In this document: positions 7,028-14,117 of the stretch, one piece after another
How positions within the stretch are numbered: the stretch's first letter is position 1
How the letters are laid out: each line of letters opens with the position of its first letter
Source of the DNA: Leptospira sp.
GTDB lineage: Bacteria; Spirochaetota; Leptospiria; Leptospirales; Leptospiraceae
DNA length: 17,598 nt
Reading direction: 5' to 3'
NCBI GenBank assembly: GCA_027531445.1
Contig: JAPZRK010000068.1
Coordinates: forward strand, 1-17,598
Position numbers and translations under genes: made by a program
The notes under the pieces: model-generated
Databases searched by the model: none
Seen by the model: the letters and a program-made list of their open reading frames with translations, nothing else
What the model was told of the DNA's origin: nothing

Positions 7028-8959
7028 ATGAGAATTTTACTAAGTATTTTTTTTCTGTCTATTTTAAGTAATACTGGTTTGCTCGGTTTTCCGATAGATC
7101 TTTCTAATAATCCATTCTTTGTTCGCGAGGGCTTTCAATCTTCCTGGGTGGAGTCAGATTTTAATAATTGCTCCGAATGCAAGCAGATCAAATTCCAGGA
7201 TGAAATCTTTAAATCAATTAGAATCAAAAATCTCTATCCTAAAAAGTTTGAAGAGGCGAATGAGACCATATCGTTAAGCGAGAGAATCGCAGATCACTTT
7301 ACAGTTAGTACGAGCTTTCATTTAGAAAACTTGCCTAATCAAAATCTGCACTACGGTTTATTCTTTGAAAGAATCGGAATCAATTGGGAGATATACTTGA
7401 ATGGCAAACTTTTGAAATCCGAGTTATTTTTAGACGAGAAGGGAAAAGTTCAAATACACAAAGCAACACGCTTTCCCATGATTTATATTCCATCTCATTT
7501 CTTCCAAACAGGTGAAAACATTTTGCATATTCATCTAGTAGGTGATATACGTGATTATTACTTAGGTGTTTTTTTAAATTCACCAGAAATTGATGAAATT
7601 GAGAAAATAACTTTTCGGCAAATTGATTTCCTCCGGTTATGCATTCAAATATCTTATTTTTTACTCTTCTTGATTTATTTAATTTTTTATTTTTTACATC
7701 CTGAACAAAGATTTAACTTATATTTTTCTCTCGGAGTGTTAGCTTTTGGCATTTATCGTTTTTTTGACAGCCATTATGCATTCATTTTAATTGAGGATTC
7801 TTATATTCAACAAAATTTCCTTACCATCTCTTACCTCCTTTTGCCTGGGATCATGATGTTATTTATCAATCAATTGATTGATGATAAAGCACACATTTTA
7901 ACTAAAATAACATGCGTTTTGTTCATTCCTTTATCCCTAATCAAACTTTGCCTTCCGCATGCTTATACATTTCCATTTTTGTTGAATATTGCCGGAAACA
8001 TTGCGATGGTCTCTTTTCCTTATCTTGTTTTTTATAGAATTGGCTATACTGGATTGAAAGACTTTGTACAAAGTTATAAAGACCACAGAGCGAAAGAAAT
8101 TTCTTTTGCTTTTTTTAAGTCTCTTCAGTATACCTGGAATCATAAGCTTGAGTTTGTTTTATTCGTTTTCATAGGACTTACCTATACATCTTTTATTACT
8201 GACTACATTCTATTTTCTAAATATGATGAACATTTTTATTCATCGGATTTCGCATTCTTGGTATTCTACGGCTTGATGGGGTTTTTTACATACAGGCGTA
8301 AATTCGAGTTAGTAGAAAAACACAAACGGGAAATGGAAAAATTGAATTGGGAAAAAGAAAAGGAAAAATTAAATTCTGAACTTGCAATTCATAAAGAACG
8401 AGAATCAATCTTTGCTGATATTCATGATAATTTAGGCGGAAAGCTATTAGATTTATCTTTCCAATTAAACGATCTAAAGACCGATCCGATTTCAAAAAAG
8501 AAGATAAGCCATTCGATGAAGGATGTTTTGGATAGTTTACGAAATAGACTTCTCATTTTTGAAGATATGAGCGAAATTGAATCAAATTTTCAGGAAGGCT
8601 TAAATTTATTTTTGCTTCGAAGATACACGAAAGCTGGAAGAAAAATATTTTTTAATGAGGATGTAAATTTTAAGCCGATCAAGTCAGGCAAGGACAAATA
8701 TCCTATTTTGCTAAATGCATTGTCGGAACTTGTAAATAATGATCTAAAATATGGAATCGGAAATTCTATTTGGGGTGTGACTCTCGAAAAGGATTATATA
8801 ATCATTAAATTTTCTTCCCACTCTATTTGGGATGCTAACAAGCATAGCAAAGGCAATGGTAGTCGTACAATTCGGGAGAGAATAACATCAATTGGGGGAG
8901 AATTTTTTGAGGCCACATTAGATAGCAAGTATAAGGTGGAAATTATACTCCATTTTTAA
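7028..8959 (+). CDS. 7TMR-DISM-type sensor histidine kinase (HisKA_3-like)
   Basis: The 643-residue membrane kinase starts with a signal peptide. An extracytoplasmic region of about 170 residues follows, with the look of a 7TMR-DISM extracellular (jelly-roll) domain. About seven hydrophobic segments fill residues 200-415. A charged coiled coil (about 425-460) leads to the dimerisation helix, where FADIHDNLGGKLLDLS carries phospho-acceptor His466 in the H-D-x-L-G pattern of HisKA_3 kinases. The ATPase part keeps a modified N-box (ELVNNDLKYG, near 570) and a G-box-like GNGSRTIRERI near 610. A clear DxGxG (G1) box between them is not visible, so ATP binding may be altered. HisKA_3 kinases normally pair with NarL/LuxR regulators, which matches the gene 11 bp upstream. 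Confidence 0.88.
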   Translation: MRILLSIFFLSILSNTGLLGFPIDLSNNPFFVREGFQSSWVESDFNNCSECKQIKFQDEIFKSIRIKNLYPKKFEEANETISLSERIADHFTVSTSFHLENLPNQNLHYGLFFERIGINWEIYLNGKLLKSELFLDEKGKVQIHKATRFPMIYIPSHFFQTGENILHIHLVGDIRDYYLGVFLNSPEIDEIEKITFRQIDFLRLCIQISYFLLFLIYLIFYFLHPEQRFNLYFSLGVLAFGIYRFFDSHYAFILIEDSYIQQNFLTISYLLLPGIMMLFINQLIDDKAHILTKITCVLFIPLSLIKLCLPHAYTFPFLLNIAGNIAMVSFPYLVFYRIGYTGLKDFVQSYKDHRAKEISFAFFKSLQYTWNHKLEFVLFVFIGLTYTSFITDYILFSKYDEHFYSSDFAFLVFYGLMGFFTYRRKFELVEKHKREMEKLNWEKEKEKLNSELAIHKERESIFADIHDNLGGKLLDLSFQLNDLKTDPISKKKISHSMKDVLDSLRNRLLIFEDMSEIESNFQEGLNLFLLRRYTKAGRKIFFNEDVNFKPIKSGKDKYPILLNALSELVNNDLKYGIGNSIWGVTLEKDYIIIKFSSHSIWDANKHSKGNGSRTIRERITSIGGEFFEATLDSKYKVEIILHF

Positions 8960-9502
8960 GATTATTTTAACCTTTTGATGAAAATCTCTATGCTAATAAT
9001 TTCTCTTAGAAAATGATATTTTAATTGAGATCCAATTTCTTTGTATTCAAGCTATAATCTGATATGTAAACTTGGTTTCTCCTGTCATACCGTAATCTCT
9101 TTACCAAAAAGATGAAGCTTTGAAATCAGAATTAGTCGAAGATTCAAGTGTTAATGATGTCTTTGAGCCAAACTAACTCTATACTGTTTCCATTGATGTT
9201 ATGAAAAAATTAGGAGATGGCAATTGAGATTTCCATTCCCTAATTCGTTTCAGGCACAAGTTGAGAAAAATGAGTTTCTGCTTCGCTTACATTGTATATT
9301 TTTTCATCAGCGAATTATAGACTTAGTCATATCTTCTAATCGGAGGAATTCCTCTTATTCAAATTATGGTTTTCTAGGGATCTCCGCACCGGGTATATAA
9401 GCAAATTGAGAATTTGTCTTGGTGTGTAAAATAAAGTTGGCAATAGCTTCATACATAAAAGGATTTATTTCAAAATGTAAATGTATGAAAACTGGTTAAA
9501 TT
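8960..9502. other. Intergenic region, possible coding remnant
   Basis: This 543-bp gap has no intact gene. One plus-strand frame from 9096 to 9317 has in-frame stops at 9174 and 9225, and between them reads LYTVSIDVMKKLGDGN, which looks protein-like. It may be the remains of a small gene, but there is no start, and the flanks are not recognisable. Unlike most gaps here, no clear copy of the dispersed repeat was found. The palindrome AGGAATTCCT lies near 9345. Confidence 0.3.
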
Positions 9503-10270
9503 ATGATTTTGAAAATCTTGCAAAATATTTTATTTCATAGTCTTGGCTTTTATACCAAACGGAATCGAAGCCTAACCATGTTTTTTATTTTAGTAGCAAA
9601 TTGTATTCCGTTTTTCGGAGTTTTATTTTTTCATTGGACTCTTTCCAAAATACTTTGGTTGTATGGGTTTGAAAGCATTATCATTGCAGTATTTACTTTG
9701 CCTAAAATATTTTTTGCAGCTTGGAAATTTCAAAAAGAGAACAGCAAATCTTTAGGAATAAACCAGGCAATACACTTAACTATGCTGGCAATTTTAATCT
9801 ACGGTTTGTTTATGGGGGCACATCTATTCATTCTTCTACCGATAATAACTGGATTAATAAATTTTCCAGGAACAAATAATCCCAATTTGGACGGATGGAT
9901 TGATTTATTTTCCTTTCAATTGTTTGAGTTAATCCCGAATCAGGAAATTACTTGGAATACTTATATATTTTCACCGTTTGGAGCGAGTATTTTAGTTTTT
10001 ATTTATTTTCAGATTCTGTATCTTTTTCTTTTTTTTGCTCAAAAGGAATATTTTAGAAATAATTATGAATATTACTTTGGAATACTTACGATGAGAATTG
10101 GTTTGTTGCAAGGTACTTTACTTTTTTCATTACCGATAATCTTATTTTTACTTTGGCTTTTACCCAATTCCATTTCGGCGTTAGTGTGTAGCATTTGGGT
10201 TTCGATTAAAGTTATAGTTGAATTACTTTATGTATACTTTCAAATGGATAAAGATAAAATTCAAAATTGA
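9503..10270 (+). CDS. Polytopic membrane protein, DUF6498-like
   Basis: The 255-residue product has about six hydrophobic segments: residues 28-45, 50-72, 88-115, 160-180, 200-220 and 222-245. The first two, with NCIPFFGVLFFHW then LWLYGFESIIIAVF, resemble the opening of DUF6498 proteins (P..GVL...W....LLYW.E). I make that link from memory with moderate confidence. No catalytic or transport motif is visible, so its role is unknown. The ATG at 9503 has no good ribosome binding site. A small membrane-anchored open frame overlaps its 3' end in another frame, which suggests translational coupling. Confidence 0.7.
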   Translation: MILKILQNILFHSLGFYTKRNRSLTMFFILVANCIPFFGVLFFHWTLSKILWLYGFESIIIAVFTLPKIFFAAWKFQKENSKSLGINQAIHLTMLAILIYGLFMGAHLFILLPIITGLINFPGTNNPNLDGWIDLFSFQLFELIPNQEITWNTYIFSPFGASILVFIYFQILYLFLFFAQKEYFRNNYEYYFGILTMRIGLLQGTLLFSLPIILFLLWLLPNSISALVCSIWVSIKVIVELLYVYFQMDKDKIQN

Positions 10271-10484
10271 AATCTCTGAAATAAAATTTTATCTTCTATT
10301 TTTTTTAACTCCCTTTTTTATATTTAAGGGATTAGATCAGGCACTCTGGCTTAGCGATTTCAAATCGCAAATAGATTCAACTAGTTTACTGAAAAAAGAA
10401 AGAAATCAAATTTTCAAGTTATACGAGAATATTTGTTATTATTCGCTTCAAATGAAAGATGGATTTCATGGATTACGATCTTGA
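10230..10484 (+). CDS. Small single-helix membrane protein (hypothetical)
   Basis: From ATG 10230 this gives about 84 residues: a basic N terminus, one hydrophobic helix (FYLLFFLTPFFIF) and a soluble C-terminal half with alternating charged and hydrophobic residues (LLKKERNQIFKLYENICYY). It overlaps the preceding gene by about 40 bp in another frame. The amphipathic tail after the overlap looks like protein rather than chance. No family is recognised. A TTG at 10218 is an alternative start. Its stop is followed by repeat copy F. It could be a partner of the upstream membrane protein, which is only an inference from overlap. Confidence 0.45.
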   Translation: MYTFKWIKIKFKIEISEIKFYLLFFLTPFFIFKGLDQALWLSDFKSQIDSTSLLKKERNQIFKLYENICYYSLQMKDGFHGLRS

Positions 10485-10506
10485 TTAGAAAAGACCTTGA
10501 GCATGG

Positions 10507-10556
10507 ATAAAATATAGTCGGCACTCGCGTCGATCTACTTCCTATGTGGTTTAAAT
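10507..10556 (+). repeat. Dispersed intergenic repeat, short copy F
   Basis: AAAATATAGTCGGCACTCG matches the left block of copy B. GGCACTCGCGTCGA (10520-10533) is identical to 16478-16491. CTTCCTATGTGGTTTAAAT matches the right end of copy C. The internal stem region is missing, as if deleted. It lies just upstream of a membrane-protein gene. Confidence 0.6.
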
Positions 10557-10586
10557 GATTTTTATTGCCAAAAATTGAAACGAAGA

Positions 10587-10919
10587 ATGTATTCGAAACA
10601 AATGTTGAATCGAAACTCTTTTAGCGAAAAAACAATCATTCAGATCTTCTGTGGATGCTTATTTTTTTATGGAATCTACGGGCTGATCAACAATGATTTA
10701 GTTCTACCAGGAATCCACGGACCTAATGCACATTTTACAGGAATGGGTGCATTTTTTATCTTTATATCATTTCTATTCTTCATTTTCTGCTTTCTCTCAT
10801 TGTTTGTCAAAGAGGAAGATCCAGCATATCCAAAAAAGATTATAAATTCATATGGATACCTTGCCTTTGCCATCTTATTTATGTTTATTGGTATTATAAT
10901 TAAACTATTAAAATTATAA
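10587..10919 (+). CDS. Small three-helix membrane protein (hypothetical)
   Basis: About 110 residues with three hydrophobic segments: IIQIFCGCLFFYGIYGL, then a GMGAFFIFISFLFFIFCFLSL segment in two parts, and YLAFAILFMFIGIIIKLL at the C terminus. A loop with PGIHGPNAHFTG lies between the first and second helices. The frame is open from a TTG at 10575; I prefer ATG 10587, and ATG 10602 is possible. No family is recognised. It faces the DoxX-like gene, with 44 bp between the two stops and no strong terminator. Confidence 0.6.
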   Translation: MYSKQMLNRNSFSEKTIIQIFCGCLFFYGIYGLINNDLVLPGIHGPNAHFTGMGAFFIFISFLFFIFCFLSLFVKEEDPAYPKKIINSYGYLAFAILFMFIGIIIKLLKL

Positions 10920-10963
10920 AAAGGTTCTTGATCAGAGCAGTAAAAATTCCTAATGGACATCAA

Positions 10964-11377
10964 TCAATCTTGATGATAAAAAATCGACTTATATGCTTGG
11001 CGATACTTCCAGGCAATCAGCAAAGATAAAAAAATCATTAGAAACGCCAATGGGATCCCCTTTGGAGAAAGAAAAAGATGAAAAAAGAAAATATTTAACA
11101 ACACTGGCGCTAAAATTAGAAGACCGAGTGGAACCGATCTTCTGCTTAACAGCAATAGTGCCCCGATCAACTCTGCTCCTTTCCAGAAAGGAAGCATATA
11201 ACCTGTTTCGAGTAAGGCGTTTCTAAAAGATTCAGCCGCCGCAGGTTGCGGTGGAACTGGGAAAAAATGCCATATCCCATTTGCCCCGAAGAACAAAACC
11301 AAAAAACAAAGTGGATACCTTAAAAAATCTAACATACCTGCCATATAAGAGACGAACTGAGATTTTTGCAAGATCAA
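10964..11377 (-). CDS. DoxX-family-like membrane protein
   Basis: The 137-residue protein has four hydrophobic segments and the DoxX/MauE-type sequence style. ANGIWHFFP sits after the first helix, ETGYMLPFWKGAELIGALLL enters the second, SVPLGLLILAPVLLNIFFFH forms the third, then a C-terminal helix. The G-Y-x-x-P-x-x-K-x-x-E-L pattern is typical of this family. Relatives are small quinone- or redox-linked membrane proteins, many of unknown role. The first ATG gives 14 extra residues before MLDFLRYP, so translation may really begin at 11344 or 11335; none has a clear ribosome binding site. It is a single gene pointing toward the plus-strand gene that ends at 10919. Confidence 0.78.
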   Translation of the reverse strand: MILQKSQFVSYMAGMLDFLRYPLCFLVLFFGANGIWHFFPVPPQPAAAESFRNALLETGYMLPFWKGAELIGALLLLSRRSVPLGLLILAPVLLNIFFFHLFLSPKGIPLAFLMIFLSLLIAWKYRQAYKSIFYHQD

Positions 11378-11618
11378 GTCAATTGGCTAGTGCATAATAA
11401 AAGGTATCTTTTGATCCTATCCTAGTTAGATTTCACTTATTAGATTAACAATTATTAATATTTGTTTCGCTTTAGATTTTACAATACTCATACATTGGAA
11501 TGCGATAATATATTTAATCACAATTTCAAGTTTATCTTATACCGCAATACGCCTTCGGAATCATATTGATGATTGAGGCAAAGAAAGATCGCCCCGATAT
11601 TTGGAAAGAATACGCTTA

Positions 11619-12212
11619 TTACAGCTTTGCGGCCGAAAATGATGGCATATCAGCCGTGATCACTGTATTTCGAGTAGTACCTGAGCTCAAAGCTTTTAGC
11701 TCTACATAGTCCCCTGCTGTAATCTTATAAATTGTACAAACAGAGTGCAGCAAATCTGTACTATTATTACCAACAGCTCCATCACTAGCGATTCGTGTTG
11801 ATCCGTTTACGTATATGCTGAAGCTCCTAAAATTTGAATTCAAAACAAGGTAACCGTGACCGCAAAATTCATAGATTCCGCTTGATGCTAACGTCAATCG
11901 ACTTGTTTCCGATGTTGTGCTATGCAAATTCGATTCATCGGAATCCTCAATTTCAAAATTTAGTGCGGTTTCTGTATTACTTACGATGGTTTGAACTACA
12001 CTACTTCTTACACGTACATAGTCAGTCGTTGTTGTAGCAGTAGCAGTCGATGTTGTGGCCGCAGTTGTTCTTCCGATCAAGGAGGTAAGTAGGAGTGCTG
12101 CCCTAGTTTCTGTCTTAGCTTTTTCTAAATCATCGCTACTTGCGAAACCGCTTTGAGTACGATTTCCTAGGAATAAGAGGATACAAAATAACATAATGCT
12201 GAATTTTTTCAT
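11619..12212 (-). CDS. Secreted protein with C1q/phage-type jelly-roll domain
   Basis: The frame can be extended to 12302, but that part overlaps repeat copy E and has no signal peptide, so I place the start at ATG 12212. This gives 197 residues with a clear signal peptide (MKKFSIMLFCILLFLG). A Thr/Ala-rich linker follows (TTAATTSTATATTTTD). The C-terminal 115 residues have the features of C1q-like jelly rolls of phage tail and bacterial surface proteins: ALNFEIEDSDESNLHS, SRLTLASSGIYEFCGHG, FRSFSIYVNGSTRIAS and ITAGDYVELKALSSG. Such domains usually trimerise and bind ligands or form fibres. The two Cys residues could form a disulfide. The gene stands alone. The fold call is by pattern and fairly secure; the ligand is unknown. 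Confidence 0.75.
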   Translation of the reverse strand: MKKFSIMLFCILLFLGNRTQSGFASSDDLEKAKTETRAALLLTSLIGRTTAATTSTATATTTTDYVRVRSSVVQTIVSNTETALNFEIEDSDESNLHSTTSETSRLTLASSGIYEFCGHGYLVLNSNFRSFSIYVNGSTRIASDGAVGNNSTDLLHSVCTIYKITAGDYVELKALSSGTTRNTVITADMPSFSAAKL

Positions 12213-12251
12213 CTGTCGACTGTCATGTTGTTTCATAGATAAGTCAATAAA

Positions 12252-12342
12252 TTTATGCCGTATAGGGATTTGGTAAGGGTTTTTCCAATAACCAGTTACC
12301 AAATCCAGAATGGGTATTTGCGGATGTTTACTGAAATGTCGG
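12252..12342 (-). repeat. Dispersed intergenic repeat, copy E (inverted), best stem
   Basis: Read on the minus strand it carries CCGCAAATACCCATTCTGG, GATTTGG, TTATTGGAAAAACCC and CCAAATCCCTATACGG, matching copies C and D'. On the plus strand GGATTTGGTAA (12266-12276) and TTACCAAATCC (12296-12306) form a perfect 11-bp stem, and GGTT/AACC (12278-12281 and 12290-12293) extends it inside. TTGGAA and TATACG are 18 bp apart on the minus strand, upstream of the jelly-roll gene. Confidence 0.75.
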
Positions 12343-12866
12343 AATCAAGAAGAACTGACAACAAATATCCAAAGAACTATAAGACAGAAGATATTTAGGG
12401 CTAAAAGAAACACCTTTGGTTGCTTCAGACCAAATACCATCGTCAAGAAATGATCAAGTAAAAAAACGTTTAAAAACATTCTCAAAAGGAAAAGCCTGAA
12501 TAATGTTATGCGATAAATGCAACCAACACCAAAGACTCTTTTTCTCTTTTCTGATGTTCATTCATCAATTGATGTTTCCATTTTAAACTTTAAACGGCAG
12601 TTCACAATAAGGATAGGCGCTATTAGTGAAAAATCTGTTTGGTGGTTGAAACTAGGCAATCGACCAGAGCCGATTGAACCCACAAAGCTCCAAACAAACA
12701 GTCGGCATGAAAGGATCCACAGATCGTGAGCAACTGCCATCTATATTTGGGGACTCTGTCTTGAAGAAAAATCTACCAATATCTTAGGTGGATGTGGTTA
12801 GAAAGTTTGAGAATTCCTGAATAAATTCACCCTCAATCTCCAAATTAATTTCCGATATTTATCACT
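12343..12866. other. Intergenic region between inverted repeat copies E and G
   Basis: No convincing gene is present. A short plus-strand open frame from 12517 has no family resemblance or ribosome binding site and runs into copy G. Together with copy E, this region looks like one element of about 550 bp with inverted ends (12252 and 12800) and no coding content. Confidence 0.45.
12700..12800 (+). repeat. Dispersed intergenic repeat, copy G
   Basis: It starts AGTCGGCATG and ends with ATTTGGGGACTC, TGTCTTGAAGAAAAATCTACC and TTAGGTGGATGTGGTTAG, parallel to copies C and D. ATATTTGG (12743-12750) and CCAATAT (12776-12782) pair with one bulged T. The stem bases differ from copy E while pairing is kept. 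It lies downstream of the REC-HATPase gene in antisense orientation. Confidence 0.6.
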
Positions 12867-14105
12867 CTAATCCGTTTGGATCGAAATGCGGCAGATTACT
12901 TTAGTTCTTGGATTAGATTTAGCATTTAAGTGATCAATAATATTCCTTATTTCTACTTTTGCATTGAATCTTTTGAGAATCGATTCTACTTTCGTAAGTC
13001 CAAGTCCAAAATCTAAGGTCTTAAATTCATCATACACGAATTTTGTGAGACGGAAAAATGGTTCGAAGACCATATTCTCGTATGGAAGAGGAATTCCTTC
13101 GATTCGATCCGAATTTGAAACAGGTATGTTGTAAACAGAAATGACAAATGTATTTCTCTCCAAATAAACTACAACATGGATGCTACTATCTGGAATTGAA
13201 AATTTACATGCATTGGTTATTATCTCGTAAATGGCGGTCTTCAAGTATTCCGGATTTATCTTCACATCGAAGTTTTGAAAGGAAGCTTTTTTTTCACTTA
13301 AGTACAATTGGTGATTTTTGATCTTGAGTATAGGAGACAGTTCGGCAATTAGATTTTTGATGTCTTCATACACTTCACTCACTGAAACTTTCTTTATTTC
13401 AATGTTTCCATTCAAAATAAATTCTATCTCTGAGAATGTAGACAAAGCCTTTTCAGCCATTACAGAATTTGTTTGGATAAGATCCATGAGCTCTGCATCG
13501 ATTCTGTAATCATCGCCTTCTCTTTTCGCTGTATCTGAAACTATTTTTAACAAGGAAACAATTGCTCCAAATCCAGTTCCTTGGTTAAAACTTGTTTTCA
13601 AACTCTCGAATAAATTTTGATTTAAATTCTTAAAATCGCCAGTCCCTCCTGCTCTTTCTTTCCATTTGGTCCAATCCAAATGTCCTTCCAATCGAATCTC
13701 ACGCTCTCTTTTTGTGATCCGATCTAATCTTCGCATGTGATAGATTTCGATAGCGTGCGTTAACTTCAGAGAAAGTTCTTCTGCCTCGATCGGCTTAACA
13801 AGATAATCGAAGATTCCTTTTTTCATGATTTCGATGATGAGAGATGTCTCTTTATGATTCGTTAAAACGATAATGATTGGTTCGTCGTCGTCTTCTTTGA
13901 GAAAATCAATGAGCTGACTCCCGTTCATTTCTGGCATATCATAATCAGTGATCACTATCGGAAATGGAGATTGAGTGTAATACTCCATTGCTTTTCGACC
14001 ATCCTCAGCGAGAGTTACTTGGAAACCAAAAGAAGTTAGGGAATCTTGAAGTAATCTCGCAGAAATGATATCATCCTCCGCTAGTAAAATCCGTTTATCA
14101 TTCAT
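12867..14105 (-). CDS. Receiver plus HATPase protein lacking a DHp histidine
   Basis: The 412-residue protein begins with a complete receiver domain: Asp11-Asp12, phospho-acceptor Asp54 (ITDYDMPEMNG), Thr82 and Lys104-Pro105. A coiled-coil and helical middle (about 115-240) follows, then a GHKL ATPase domain with N-box ITNAC (Asn298), F-box VFEPFFRL and G2-box FGLGLTKV (366-373). A typical G1 DxG box is not visible. The helical middle has no H-E/D-x-x-x-P/R motif, so autophosphorylation on His looks unlikely. Its gene begins 12 bp after the stop of the upstream sensor kinase, with an AAGGA ribosome binding site that overlaps that stop, so translation is likely coupled. It probably receives phosphate from that kinase and acts by an ATP-dependent or protein-contact output. 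Confidence 0.87.
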   Translation of the reverse strand: MNDKRILLAEDDIISARLLQDSLTSFGFQVTLAEDGRKAMEYYTQSPFPIVITDYDMPEMNGSQLIDFLKEDDDEPIIIVLTNHKETSLIIEIMKKGIFDYLVKPIEAEELSLKLTHAIEIYHMRRLDRITKREREIRLEGHLDWTKWKERAGGTGDFKNLNQNLFESLKTSFNQGTGFGAIVSLLKIVSDTAKREGDDYRIDAELMDLIQTNSVMAEKALSTFSEIEFILNGNIEIKKVSVSEVYEDIKNLIAELSPILKIKNHQLYLSEKKASFQNFDVKINPEYLKTAIYEIITNACKFSIPDSSIHVVVYLERNTFVISVYNIPVSNSDRIEGIPLPYENMVFEPFFRLTKFVYDEFKTLDFGLGLTKVESILKRFNAKVEIRNIIDHLNAKSNPRTKVICRISIQTD

Positions 14106-14117
14106 CGCATCATATCC

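Noticed and set aside
11569..11724. 52-codon plus-strand frame beginning MIEAKKDRPDIWKEY
   Set aside because: It looks somewhat protein-like, but two thirds is antisense to the end of the jelly-roll gene and no ribosome binding site or family was seen.
12213..12302. N-terminal extension of the jelly-roll gene
   Set aside because: It overlaps repeat copy E and would bury the signal peptide; the Met at 12212 gives a proper export signal.
12517..12729. 70-codon open frame on the plus strand
   Set aside because: Low protein character, no ribosome binding site, and it runs into repeat copy G; an overlapping frame on the other strand is equally open.
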